Below are positions 36,841 to 47,026 of a DNA stretch of 64,000 nt, in pieces. The notes below the pieces were generated by a model. It was not told where the DNA came from. It did no database searches and saw only the letters and a list, made by a program, of their open reading frames with translations. The stretch is from Fen-671 sp963794745. Lineage in GTDB: Bacteria; Actinomycetota; Acidimicrobiia; Acidimicrobiales; Palsa-688. The translations under genes and the position numbers were made by a program. Within the stretch, counting starts at the first letter, position 1. Each line of letters begins with the position of its first letter. The stretch spans positions 124,001-188,000 of the forward strand of contig CAWCEZ010000004.1 in NCBI GenBank assembly GCA_963794745.1, written 5' to 3'.

Positions 36841-38714
36841 GTGTGCGGCATAGCGGGTGCGGTCCGAGCCGGCGTTTCCAGGGATGAGGTAGAAGGCCAG
36901 CTGCGGCTTTTGGAGCATCGTGGGCCGGACGCCAGCGGGCTGTTCGGGAGCGGCCCTGGCGTTATCGGCCAGACGCGTCTGTCTGTGATCGACCTCGTGA
37001 CAGGGGATCCCCCAATGACGTCTGAGCAAGGTGCGGTCGGGGCGGTCCTCAACGGTGAGATCTATAACTACCGAGAGGTACGGAAGAACCTTCTGAACGG
37101 TGGGCACATTCTGACCAGCGAAGGGGACACGGAGGTGATCGCTCACCTGGCCGAGCAATCCAAACCCGTCGAACTGGCAAGGCAGCTCGACGGTATGTTT
37201 GCTTTCGCCGTATGGGACAGTTCCCGCAACCGCTTGGTCCTGGGTCGGGACCGCTTGGGGAAAAAGCCGCTGTATTACTGGTCGGACGGGAACTCCCTTG
37301 TTTTCGCGAGCGAGATCAAGGCTCTCTTGGCTCACCCAAGCGTTCCGTGCAGGATGGACAATACAGCCCTCCCCGCCTACCTCACCTTTGGTTATGTCCC
37401 AACTCCGCGAACGTTCTTTGAGGAAATCTATAGCGTGCCGCCGGCGCATGTCCTCGTGTTCGAACCCGGGGACGGTCCCACCCTTCATTCGTACTGGGAG
37501 CCCCCGCTGCGACTGCCGGGCCGCTCGGCACCCCGACCCACCTCGCTCGACAATGCGGCGCGCGCGCGGTCCGGGAACAGCTCTCGTCCGCCGTCGAACG
37601 TCGCCTGGTCGCCGACGTCCCGCTTGGGGCGTTCCTGAGTGGCGGCGTCGACTCTTCGAGCGTCGTTGGGCTGATGGCTGGCCTGGTGAGCGAGCCGGTG
37701 TCGACTTTTACGATCGGGTTCGAAAATGCCGGGGGATTTGACGAGCGCCCGTTCGCCCGCTCCGTAGCTGAGCGCTTCGGCACGAACCACACCGAGTTCG
37801 TGGTCAGCCCGGACGCCGCCTCCTTGATCGAGCGCTTGGTATGGCACCATGACCAGCCCTTCGGGGACTCGAGCGCTCTTCCCACCTACCTACTTTCCGA
37901 GCTAACTCGCAAGCACGTCACCGTGGCCCTCTCGGGGGACGGCGGAGACGAGCTGTTCGGGGGGTATGAGCGCTTCGCTGCTGGCGTCGCACTGTCGAGG
38001 TTCCAGCGGCTCCCCGACCTCGTCCAGCGTTCGGTGAGCGGGCTGCTCGCAACCCTCCCCCACAGCGCCTTCTCGGGGCGCGCAAGAAGCCTCCAGCGTT
38101 TCGTCAACGTCCGAGGGCTCCCCCTCCCCGAGGCCTACCTGTCATGGGTTAGCTACATCCCCGCGACCTGGCGGGAGGCACTGTGCCCGGGCGGTTCGGG
38201 GTGGGGGCTCGAGGACTACTTGCGGATTTGGGACCAGACGGCTTCGTCGGACGTGCTCGACCGGCTGCTCCTGCTCAATCTGCGGACTTATCTCCTGGAC
38301 GACCTGCTCCCAAAGGTCGACCGTATGTCGATGGCGCATGCCTTGGAGGTCCGTTCCCCGTTTCTTGACACCGTGCTGGTCGAGCATGCATCGCAACTAG
38401 CCCCGGCGGAAAAAGTGCACGGCTTTTCGCTTAAGCGGGTGTTGAAACATGCAGTGGCGGACTTAGTCCCACCTGAGGTGCTCCACCGGCGTAAGCACGG
38501 CTTCTCCCTTCCTCTTGATAGTTGGTTCAGGAACGAACTGCGCAATTACCTTGAGGCGCGCCTGCTGGCGAGCTCCGCCCGGGTGCGCGCACACCTCCAG
38601 GGTGAGGCGATTGACCGGATGGTCGGTGAGCACCTGTCCGGTGCTGCTGACCATGGGCACGCGCTCTGGACGTTGGTGACGCTCGAGGAGTTCCTTCGCC
38701 GGCAGGGTTGGTAG
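36841..38714 (+). CDS. asnB: Asparagine synthetase (glutamine-hydrolysing) type amidotransferase, one frameshift
   Basis: About 624 residues. Starting at GTG 36841 puts Cys at position 2 (MCGIAGAV), the N-terminal nucleophile of class II glutamine amidotransferases; longer starts would bury it. LEHRGPDASG, LNGEIYNYREVRKNL and DGMFAFAVWD follow. A 2-bp excess in the CGCGCGCG run near 37558–37568 breaks the frame; removing it restores ARAVREQLSSAVERRLVADV and PLGAFLSGGVDSSSVVGLMA, which contains the ATP-binding SGGVDSS. ALSGDGGDELFGGYERF and EVRSPFLDTVLVEHASQL complete the synthetase half. In surface-glycan loci such proteins often amidate uronic acids (compare WbpS), which fits the sugar dehydrogenase next door. 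Confidence 0.88.
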
Positions 38715-38761
38715 GTGCGGGTACTTGCCAGGTTGCCGAGCCTGGCCTAGCCTCGGGGATC

Positions 38762-39780
38762 ATGGCGCGTTACCTCGTTACCGGTGGCGCCGGGTTTATA
38801 GGGTCGCACCTCGTTGAGGCGTTGCTCCAAGGCGGTAACGAGGTGGTCGTGCTAGACACGCTCTCCACCGGACGCCTGTCGAACCTGGACGTCGCGAAGA
38901 GCTACCCCGGTTTTAGCTTCGTGCAAGGCTCAGTGCTCGACGAGCTGGCCGTCGACGACGCAGTCAGGAGCAGTGACATCGTCGTGCACCTGGCTGCAGC
39001 CGTCGGCGTAAAGCTCATCGTCGAGCAACCGCTGTACTCCTTGACGACCAATATCAAGGGCGCCATCACGGTGCTGGAGGCTGCGCACCGTTATCGGCGT
39101 AAAGTGATGGTTGCCAGCACCTCGGAGATTTACGGCAAGAACAACTCCGGCCCGCTCAACGAGCAATCTGACCGCATCCTGGGCTCCCCCGCCGTAGCCC
39201 GTTGGGCCTACTCAACCTCCAAGGCCGTCGACGAAATACTTGCGTACGCGTACCATCGGGAGCGAGGCTTGCCAACGATTGTCGTCCGCCTCTTCAACAC
39301 GGTTGGGCCCGCCAGAGCCCGGCCTACGGCATGGTCGTGCCTCGTCTTGTCCACCAGGCTCTCGACGGCGCACCGCTCACCGTGTACGGCGACGGGGCTC
39401 AGACCCGCTGCTTCTGCCATGTGACCGATGTCGTCGATGCTCTTGTGCGACTTCTTAACGAACCAACCGCGATCGGCGACGTATTCAACATTGGGTCCTC
39501 GGAGGAAATTTCGATCGAACAGCTGGCCCGGCTCATAATCGAAAAGACGTCGAGCACCTCGCCGGTCCTGCATGTACCGTACGAGGTCGCTTACGAGGTG
39601 GGCTTCGAAGACATGGTGCGCAGGGTCCCCGACGTCGGCAAGCTCGAGGCACTGACAGGGTGGCATGCGCAGCACACCTTGGCCGAAATCCTCGACGACG
39701 TCATCGACGAGGTCCGCTCCGAAGTGGACCAGGAGCCAATCACGGCGACAAGCGGCGAGCGGCTCCAGCAGAGTACGTGA
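38762..39780 (+). CDS. NAD-dependent sugar epimerase/dehydratase (extended SDR), one frameshift
   Basis: About 339 residues. TGGAGFIGSHLVEALL opens the Rossmann fold; VVHLAAAVGVKLIVEQPLYS, MVASTSEIYGKN and the catalytic AYSTSKAVDE follow. One C is lost from the run at 39308–39310; adding it gives FNTVGPRQSPAYGMVVPRLV, the expected text. PLTVYGDGAQTRCFCHVTDV and VFNIGSSEEISIEQLARLII complete the sugar-nucleotide part. It is closest in style to UDP-glucose 4-epimerase or UDP-glucuronate-processing SDRs; the exact reaction is not clear. It overlaps the next gene (GTGA). Confidence 0.85.
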
Positions 39781-41219
39781 CGTCTTCGGCCACCCCCGGC
39801 GGACTTCAGCTGGTGCGACTTCCACGTGCTCAGAGGGCCGTTCGAGCAACTTGGTCCCTGGCAGAACAACACCCCGTCCGATCCTCTTTCCTGGTGGCGG
39901 CCGCGGTGCGGTTCGTCGCCGCAATAGGCATTACATTTTTTAGCGGCTACTTGTTCGGCGACGAGTCCCAGTATGTAATCCTTGGGCGGCTCGCTGCAGC
40001 GGGCCGCCTCACGCCGGCCTTCTGGAGCGGTTATGGCGAAACGCTGTTCCACACTGCAGGCTCGTTTATGTGGCCGACCGTCGTCCTGTTCAAATTGTTC
40101 GGTGCCCATCCCCTGTTGGTTGCATTATGGGCAGCGCTCTTTGGGTCAGTCACCGCCGCGCTGACAGCCGCTATTGCCGGTCGAGTGTTGAGCAGGGGAT
40201 GGTCAGCGTTAGCGGGTTTGACCGTTGCGTTCTTCCCTTCACAGATCGTGTGGTCGTCAGTGGTGCTCCGCGAGTCCATGGTCTGGGCTGGGCTTGCCGC
40301 CGCCGCCTACGGGATCTTCCTTTTCTCACGCGCAAAACAGTGGCAATCGCTGGCCAGTGCAACGATATTGGTCGGCGTCGCTCTGCTTTCGATTGCATTC
40401 CTGCGCTCTTGGGCGTTCTTGGCGGCGGCCTGGGCGACAGCCTTGGCGGTGTGGCTGTTCCGGCCGGCCCGTCCGGTCATCACGCGGACTTTGTGCGCCC
40501 TGCTATGCCTTCTCGTCCCGCTCGCTTCCGGCCTCGGTCTTGCAGGCAACAGCTACATCCGTCACCACGGCCAGCAACTTGGTTATGAGCGCAGCGTCCT
40601 CTCCGTGGGCGCCAAATCGGCCTTCGTCCATCCGAAGCTTGTTGCGTCCAAAGGATCTGGGAGCAAGACCACGGGGTCCAAGACAACAACGGGATCCAAG
40701 ACAACTGGATCCAGTACAACCCCGACCACCGAGGTCGCGCCTACCACGACTGTCGTGACTGCTCCCTCCGCGGTGGCAGACGAGGCCATGGTGGTACCGA
40801 GCGGCATAGGCAACGATCTTCGGGCGTTGCCGACAGGCCTCGTGGCCTTTGCTTTGCGCCCCTTCCCTTGGCAACACGGTGCCGGCGCCAGTTCCGACCT
40901 CGCTGCTGCGGAGGAGCTCCTGTACTACCCGCTCTACTTACTGGCAGTAGTTGGGGTGGTGGCTTACCGACGTAGGCGCGACTTGATCGCTTTTCCGCTG
41001 GCGGTAACCATATTGATTACCGGGATTGCATCAGAAGCTGAGGGTAACCTGGGAAGCGCGTTTCGCCATCGTGACCAGCTCTTTTGGGCCGTGGCGTTCT
41101 TCGCCGCCCTCGGGGCCAGCCACCTTTGGGCGCTGTGGCGACGCCCCAGGGGCAACGAAGCAGAGCACTCGCCGGTCGCCGCCGATGAGCGACCACTCAC
41201 GGTTCAAGCGAGCCACTGA
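39777..41219 (+). CDS. GT-C-type membrane glycosyltransferase-like protein
   Basis: Intact polytopic protein of 480 residues starting at a GTG that overlaps the epimerase stop. The first outer loop holds FSGYLFGDESQYVILGRLAA, with an Asp-Glu pair like the catalytic acidic motif of GT-C/PMT-type transferases. VAFFPSQIVWSSVVLRESMV is a second family-like loop. About ten helices follow. Between helices there is a 40-residue outer linker made of SKTTG-like repeats and TTPTTEVAPTTTVV. The end is a short charged cytoplasmic tail. It probably moves a sugar from a polyprenyl-phosphate donor outside the membrane; this is an inference. Its last 23 bases overlap the convergent epimerase gene. Confidence 0.75.
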   Translation: MTSSATPGGLQLVRLPRAQRAVRATWSLAEQHPVRSSFLVAAAVRFVAAIGITFFSGYLFGDESQYVILGRLAAAGRLTPAFWSGYGETLFHTAGSFMWPTVVLFKLFGAHPLLVALWAALFGSVTAALTAAIAGRVLSRGWSALAGLTVAFFPSQIVWSSVVLRESMVWAGLAAAAYGIFLFSRAKQWQSLASATILVGVALLSIAFLRSWAFLAAAWATALAVWLFRPARPVITRTLCALLCLLVPLASGLGLAGNSYIRHHGQQLGYERSVLSVGAKSAFVHPKLVASKGSGSKTTGSKTTTGSKTTGSSTTPTTEVAPTTTVVTAPSAVADEAMVVPSGIGNDLRALPTGLVAFALRPFPWQHGAGASSDLAAAEELLYYPLYLLAVVGVVAYRRRRDLIAFPLAVTILITGIASEAEGNLGSAFRHRDQLFWAVAFFAALGASHLWALWRRPRGNEAEHSPVAADERPLTVQASH

Positions 41220-42147
41220 CATCGCGGTACCAGCCGATCGTCCGGCGAAGTCCCTCCTCGAAGCTGACCTTGGCTTCAAAGCCGAGGACCTCTCGAGCAG
41301 CCGTGACATCCGCCTGGCTAGCCCGGATATCGCCGGGCCGCGGTTCAGCATGCACCGGGGCAGTGCTCACGCCCATCTCCCGTCCGAGGACCTCCAGCAA
41401 CTCGAGCAAGGAATGGGACCCACCGCAGGCTATGTTGAAAACGCCGCCGGCAGCTGCTGCTGGCGCTCGTGCAGCGGCCAAATTTGCTTCAACGACATCG
41501 TCTACGAAGGTGAAGTCCCTGCTCTGTCGGCCGTCTCCATGGATGACCGGCTGTTGGCCGACCGAGAAGGCACGAATGAAAAGAGGGATGACGGCTGCGT
41601 AAGACGAGTCCGGCCGCTGCCGCGGGCCGTACACGTTGAAATAACGCAGGGTCACGGTCTCCATCCCGTATACCTGAGTAAACACGCGGCAATAGTGCTC
41701 CCCGGCAAGTTTGGAGACGGCATAAGGCGAGCGCGGCATCGGCGTACCAGTCTCGACGCTCGGCAGAGCTCCGGCGCCCCCGTATATGCTGCTCGACGAC
41801 GCTGAGACGACCCGGTGCACGCCGGAGTCCAGAGATGCCTTCAGTACGGTGAGAGTCCCGTGAGTGTTCACCCGGTCAGTTACAAGCGGCCGGGCGACGG
41901 ACCGTGCGACCGACCCGGCAGCAGCCTGATGGAACACGACTTGGACGCCTCTGACTGCCTCACGCACGAGTTCCTCGTCGGCAATATCGCCCTCGATGAG
42001 TTCCACCCGCCCATCGACGTTCTCGCGCCGACCCGTCGAGAAGTCGTCCAAGACGCGCACGGCGTACCCTTCGCCTAGTAACCGGGCGGCCAAGTTGGAC
42101 CCGATGAAGCCTGCGCCGCCAGTAACGAGGACCTTCACCGTCGACAT
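41197..42147 (-). CDS. UDP-sugar 4-epimerase-like extended SDR
   Basis: Intact, 316 residues. The NAD loop is VTGGAGFIGSNLAARLLGEG; VFHQAAAGSVARSVARPLVT, ASSSSIYGG and the catalytic SPYAVSKLAGE follow. TLRYFNVYGPRQRPDSSYAA and HGDGRQSRDFTFVDDVV are typical of GalE/WbpP/Gne enzymes acting on UDP-glucose or UDP-GlcNAc. In this cluster it may supply UDP-galactose, UDP-GalNAc or a uronate partner for the sugar dehydrogenase. It is divergent from the flippase gene with only 33 bp between starts, and its 3' end overlaps the GT-C-like gene. Confidence 0.9.
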   Translation of the reverse strand: MSTVKVLVTGGAGFIGSNLAARLLGEGYAVRVLDDFSTGRRENVDGRVELIEGDIADEELVREAVRGVQVVFHQAAAGSVARSVARPLVTDRVNTHGTLTVLKASLDSGVHRVVSASSSSIYGGAGALPSVETGTPMPRSPYAVSKLAGEHYCRVFTQVYGMETVTLRYFNVYGPRQRPDSSYAAVIPLFIRAFSVGQQPVIHGDGRQSRDFTFVDDVVEANLAAARAPAAAAGGVFNIACGGSHSLLELLEVLGREMGVSTAPVHAEPRPGDIRASQADVTAAREVLGFEAKVSFEEGLRRTIGWYRDVSGSLEP

Positions 42148-42180
42148 GAGCCCATGAACTACAGGTTAGCGTAGCCATCT

Positions 42181-43564
42181 GTGGCGACTGTCCGGCCCGA
42201 TAACGGTGGCCCAACTGGCAGCCCTTCCACGTCAGGTGCAAGCCGTAACTCAGCCTCCCGGCTATTAGCGGAGTTCGGCTCTGCCTTTTTTGCCCTCCTC
42301 GCCAGCACGATCGTAGCCCGCCACATGGGGCCATCCCTCAAAGGCACCGTCTCGACGCTCAGCTATATCGTGGCCATCGCCGCGCCGGCATGCGCAGTAG
42401 GGATGGGCGAATCCGCCGTCACGCTCCTCGCCCGGGGGCACGCAGACCTACCACGGGCACTGCGAGCAACCGTTGCGCTCCTGGTCCTAACCACATCGAT
42501 AGGAGCGGCGGCCGTGTTCGGCGTCTCGGTCCTGATAATCGGCCCAGGCTGGCGGGAGTTCCTGCACCCACTTGTCATCACCGCGCTCACGGTGCCATTG
42601 GCGACCGGCGTCGGGGTATTTGGGCTACTTGTCGACTCGCAGCAGCGCATTATCTTCACCAGTTCCGCCCGGCTGACAAACGCCTTCGTATCGGCTGCCA
42701 TGACATTCGTCCTCGTCGACTTACTCCGCCTTTGGACGACTGGTGCAATGTTGGCCATGGCTGCGGGGTGGGGAGTGGCCTTGCTCATGTTGGCTGCCGC
42801 TTTGCGACGCTCAGGCGGTTCACACTTCCCGACCTGGGACCGCGCATATCTGAGCAGCGCTACGCGCCTAGGGGTGCCGATCCAGATCTCGTTCCTCCTG
42901 ATCGTCGCGTCCTCTCGCCTCGACCTGTTGCTGGTCAATCTCATTGCCGGCGCAACAGCCGCGGGCTTGTACAGCATTTCTCTGACCGCAGCAGCCCTTT
43001 CTACGTATGCCGCCGTCGCCTTGGTGGGAGCCAACTACCCGCGCTTGGCTGCCCTTTCGACGGACGAGGAGTGGATAGTGTTCACACAAAGGCTCGCCCG
43101 CCTATCGGTGGCTGCGGCAGTTGTTGGCTGTGCTGGCCTCGCGCTTTTTATACCGCTGCTCACGGCTCCTATCTTCGGCCACGCGTTTGCCGGCTCCGTG
43201 CCGGCCTCTCTTATCCTCATACCCGGGGGGATAGTCTGGAGCGCGCGAGTGGGTCATCTGCCGGGCCTGGTCTGCCAGAGGCAAGACCGGGTTGCTAGTC
43301 AAATCCTTCGCTCCGGCCGTCGCCACCATGGTTGCGCTGGACTTCGTTTTCATCCCCCCGATGGGCATCGTCGGCGCCGCGATAGCCTTCGACCTAAGCC
43401 TGCTGGTCGGCCTCGCGGTAAGTGCCGCCGTCTACAACTCGACTGCGCGGCGACCCGGCGCTCTCGTGGCGCTCATCCCGCGCCCGCCGGACTTCGTCCA
43501 GCTAATTCTCGCGCCCTGGCAAATGGTCCGCCATTTCCGGGCCCAGAAGGACCGGGCGCATTAG
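42181..43564 (+). CDS. Wzx-like polysaccharide flippase (first), one frameshift
   Basis: About 460 residues with roughly 12–14 helices, MOP/MATE-like exporter fold. GTG start at 42181. LLAEFGSAFFALLASTIVAR and HMGPSLKGTVSTLSYIVAIA are the typical first helices; AYLSSATRLGVPIQISFLLI and NLIAGATAAGLYSISLTAAA belong to the central helices. The frame shifts near 43250–43300; the last helices then read KSFAPAVATMVALDFVFIPP and MGIVGAAIAFDLSLLVGLAV. It would flip undecaprenyl-linked oligosaccharides across the membrane. It ends 63 bp inside the convergent GT2 gene. A second flippase is found at 51323. Confidence 0.83.
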
Positions 43565-44618
43565 CCTGCGGGCCGCCCTCACTGACCTGCGGGCCATTGC
43601 CTCGAGCGGCAGCCGCAGCATGCGGTCAGGTTTCATGATTAGTACCTGTTTTAGGTGACGCGCCGCCGCTTTAGGGTGACGGCTCGCAAGCTCGTAAAAG
43701 AACAGTCGTGTATACAAATTGGCCATGCCGCGACGGAAATTCGGCCTCTGGTCGGCTGAGCCGTACCGGTCACGAAAGATCCAGAGGCTATCTTGCTCGT
43801 AGCGGGCCAGGTCCCGATGGCTCTGACCTGGGTGCACTCTGTACAGCACAAGGCATCGGTCGACACTATCCCAATCGCACTGCTTGGCTATCCTCTCAGC
43901 CAACTCCGCATCAGCGCTCACGTGAAGCTCGACCCGAAAGCCACCGAACTTCTCTAGGACCTCCCTCCGAACGAGCATCGTCGACCCCGCGGCAACGCCG
44001 TTGGCCTCCTGTAGCACTATGTACGTGAAAGCCGCGGGTTTGTGCTTCGGCACAATTATGGTGCGAATTGCCAGCGCCGCGTCCGTAATACCGTACGCGC
44101 GAGTACGCGACGCCTATCTCTGGGCGTGACAGGAAGAGCTCCATTTGCCTTTCAAGCTTGCTCGGTAACCAAACGTCGTCCGCATCGAGAAAAGCAATGA
44201 ACTCGCCAGACGCAAGCTCGAGCCCCTTGTTGCGAGTTGCCGAGACAGTCCCCTCGTTCTGCTTTCGATGGTAATGCAGTCGCTTATCTGTAAACGACGC
44301 GACCACCTCCGCCGTTGAATCGGTCGACCCGTCGTCAACGACGATGCACTCGAGGCTTAGCCAGGACTGGGCCAACACGCTGGCAATCGCCTCTCCCAGG
44401 TAACGCTCGGCGTTGTAGGCGGGAATGACAACACTTACCAAGGGGGTCGGCTCGGCGGGTACCGGCATGGGCGCGCTTCTGGCAATCTCAGCTGTTGTGG
44501 GCAACTGAGGCCGGAAGGCCCAGGCACCGCCGAGCGTGCCAGCCGTCTGGCGAGAGCCGGCCCAAATAGCCCTGACCGACGTCGACCACCCTTTCACCAC
44601 GCTCCGGCACAAGGCCAT
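43502..44618 (-). CDS. GT2 family glycosyltransferase, one frameshift
   Basis: About 370 residues, GT-A fold. The start may be 44618 or the ATG at 44468 (MPVPAEPTPLVSVVIPAYNA). SVVIPAYNAERYLGEAIASV, CIVVDDGSTDSTAEVVASF and EFIAFLDADDVWLPSKLERQ give the donor site with the DxD-like DADD. Past a shift near 44080 come QEANGVAAGSTMLVRREVLE and KFGGFRVELHVSADAELAER, containing the acceptor-side ED-like acidic pair, then YRVHPGQSHRDLARYEQDSL. It is a typical surface-glycan transferase of unknown sugar specificity. It converges with and overlaps the flippase gene. Confidence 0.85.
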
Positions 44619-44657
44619 GCTGCTAGCCTCTGGCCTTGGCCGTCAAGGCGGAAGGAT

Positions 44658-45768
44658 CATGCACTTGGCCCCAGTCCAGCCAAGCAAAACCTCCGCGTCT
44701 TAGCCCTGGCCCCCTATGCAGCCTTGGCAGCGGCCACGCGGTACCGCTTCAGCCAGCTGAAAGCGCCTCTCGCCGGCCACGGGATCGAGCTGGAGGTCCG
44801 CCCTTTCCTCAGCAACGGGGAATCGCTCACTTCTACGGGCGCAGCGTTGCCCGCAAAGCGGCTGCTGTGACGAGTGGGCTTGCGTGCCGGCGCGCGACTT
44901 GTACGACTGGCGCCGCTTCAACATAGTCCTGTCCAGCGCGAAGCAATGCTGGTCGGTCCTCCGGTTGTCGAATGGCTCCTGAACACCGTCGCTTCTCGTC
45001 CACTAGTGCTCGACATCGATGACCCCGTTGGCTCCCCAAGCAGAGCCAGTTCTCGACGGCTTTGGCGAAACCGAGGCGCTGGCCAGGCAAGATAACCTGG
45101 CTGCTCTCCCATGCGACATTGGTCACCTGCGGCGCGGGGCACTTGTCAGCCATGTTGGCTCGCTGGGCCTCCAGGCCGACTGGTGCCCAACGGCATAGAC
45201 GTCGACCACCTCCGCCCAGCGACGGGGCGTCGAAGGGATGATGACTTACCTACAGTGGGGTGGATCGGCTCGCACAGCACGTACCCTTACCTGGAAGCCG
45301 TGTTCCCGGCTTTGGAGGCCGTCGGGCGTCGGTCCCCGTTCAGGTTGCTCATCATCGGTTCTGGCCGGACGTCCGCCTCTGTCCCCGGCGTCCCCACAGA
45401 AGTCCGCTCCTTTGTTTTGGAGCGGGAGGCAGAGGACTTCGCTTCGCTTGACGTGGGTCTTTACCCGCTCGCTGACGATCCCTGGGCGAGGGGCAAATCT
45501 GGTCTCAAAGCGCTTCAGTACTTGGCCGTTGGCGTCCCTTATGTGGCGTCTCCAGTTGGAGTGGTGGCCGATATCGGGATCCCCGGCACAACTCATTTCG
45601 AAGCTATGTCCAACGAACAATGGGCACGTGGTTGACATGTCTCCTGCAAGACCCTGATCTCTCCGCGACCATGGGAGCCGCCGGGAGGCGGTACGGGGAA
45701 TGGACTACACGGTTGGACAATCGGCCGCGGCAATGGCTGCGGCCTTGCTGGAGGCCGCGAGCGCCTGA
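44658..45768 (+). pseudogene. GT4 family glycosyltransferase, broken by several frameshifts
   Basis: Fragments in order match one GT-B enzyme of about 370 residues: LRVLALAPYAALAAATRYRF, SQLKAPLAGHGIELEVRPFL, YGRSVARKAAAV, REAMLVGPPVVEWLL, PLVLDIDDPV, then VVPNGIDVDHLRPATGRRRD, PTVGWIGSHSTYPYLEAVFP, DVGLYPLADDPWARGKSGLK and ALQYLAVGVPYVASPVGVVA. The last part reads GQSAAAMAAALLEAASA after another shift, ending at TGA 45766–45768. At least five frame changes occur, more than in most neighbours, so real loss of function is plausible, though base-calling error cannot be excluded. The donor-site block WARGKSGLKALQYLA is intact. The start is uncertain; an ATG at 44658 is the best candidate. Confidence 0.75.
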
Positions 45769-45807
45769 CGCCAGTCAGGCCGCTTGCATTGCGCTCCAAA
45801 CCAACAA

Positions 45808-46944
45808 ATGACCACCGATCTCCCCCGCCTGACCTACCTCAGTTTCGACTCTGTAACCGAAGGCGCTGGGGCGTCTCAGGTGCTGCCCTACGTGCGAGGC
45901 TTGGCCCGGCGGGGGGTGCAAGTGGCTCTCCACACCTTCGAAAAGGCGCCTCCCGCCAAGGACCTGCGGTTCAGCTTGCAGGACGAGGGGATGACCTGGA
46001 CCGCGCACCCTTTTGGCGCCTCCGGCGCGAGAGGCGGGCTCAGTCGGGTACTGCGGGCGACCCGCGCCGTCAAAGGAGCAGCCCTGCTGCACGCCCGGAG
46101 CGACCTTCCGGCCGCCTGCGCCCTGCTGTCTAGGGCACCAACCTGGGTATGGGATATGCGGGGGTTTTGGGCCGACGAACGAGTCGACCTGGGCGTCATG
46201 CGTGTAGGTTCTCCGGAGGAAAGGGTAATGCGAAGTCGAGCGACGCTCAGCTCGCTCAGCCGCGACGATCCTTGCTCTTGCTGCCCAGCGGTCCCGGTGC
46301 TCGTCGAGCGGCACGGGCCCGCGGTGGCCAGCAAGGTCCGCGTCATCCCGACTTGCGTCGACCTGGAGCGTTTCGTCCTTGGCGAGCTACCCCCGCCTCC
46401 GGCCCGACTGCTGATAAGCGGCACCCTGAACCATCGTTACGACGTGGGAGCAATGGTGCGCTTTGCGAAACATTTGCAGCGCCGGCTCCCGGCTCAACTT
46501 GAGGTGCTCTGCCCTGACCCGTCGCGGTGGAGGGAACTGCTGCTGTCCGAAGGAGCTCTCCTGGGCAAGGCCGACGTCTCGGAGATGCCAGCGAGGGTTG
46601 CTCGCGCTAGTGCCGGGCTCGCCCTCTTGAGAACGTCATCGACAGTCTCCAACAAGGCCAGCATGCCGACCAAGCTCGCCGAGTTCCTCGCCTGCGGCCG
46701 ACCGGTAGTCGTGAGCTCAGGGGTCGGCGACATGGATGAGTTGCTAGCTCGCTATGACTGCGGAGTGAGCATTGGGGACGTTTCTGACGGCTCGCTCGAG
46801 GGCGCGGCGGCGGACCTGGAACGTTTGCTGTCGGATCCGTCTACGCCAGCCCGGTGCCGCTCATTGGCTGAGGACCATTTCAGCTTGGACCGAGCGGTAA
46901 CTTCTCTCTTGGAGGCTTACCAAGCAGCCATGGGGGCGGTTTGA
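45808..46944 (+). CDS. GT4 family glycosyltransferase
   Basis: One open frame of 378 residues from ATG 45808. The acceptor half begins LTYLSFDSVTEGAGASQVLP and includes LLHARSDLPAACALL and WVWDMRGFWADERVDLG, a pattern seen in family-4 transferases. The donor half has VRVIPTCVDLERFVLGELPP, LISGTLNHRYDVGAMVRFAK, NKASMPTKLAEFLACGRPVV with the TKLAEFLACG signature, and VSSGVGDMDELLARYDCGVS. A Cys-rich stretch after RSRATLSSLSRD does not fit the family and may be two compensating frame changes. It lies 39 bp after the broken GT4 gene and upstream of a methyltransferase. Confidence 0.8.
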   Translation: MTTDLPRLTYLSFDSVTEGAGASQVLPYVRGLARRGVQVALHTFEKAPPAKDLRFSLQDEGMTWTAHPFGASGARGGLSRVLRATRAVKGAALLHARSDLPAACALLSRAPTWVWDMRGFWADERVDLGVMRVGSPEERVMRSRATLSSLSRDDPCSCCPAVPVLVERHGPAVASKVRVIPTCVDLERFVLGELPPPPARLLISGTLNHRYDVGAMVRFAKHLQRRLPAQLEVLCPDPSRWRELLLSEGALLGKADVSEMPARVARASAGLALLRTSSTVSNKASMPTKLAEFLACGRPVVVSSGVGDMDELLARYDCGVSIGDVSDGSLEGAAADLERLLSDPSTPARCRSLAEDHFSLDRAVTSLLEAYQAAMGAV

Positions 46945-47026
46945 ACAACACCCATGGCCAGCCGCCGCTGCGGAGAGCCGCTCGAAGACCTCACACAGGA
47001 CCAGGTAGGCTCCAGCATGTACCAGC

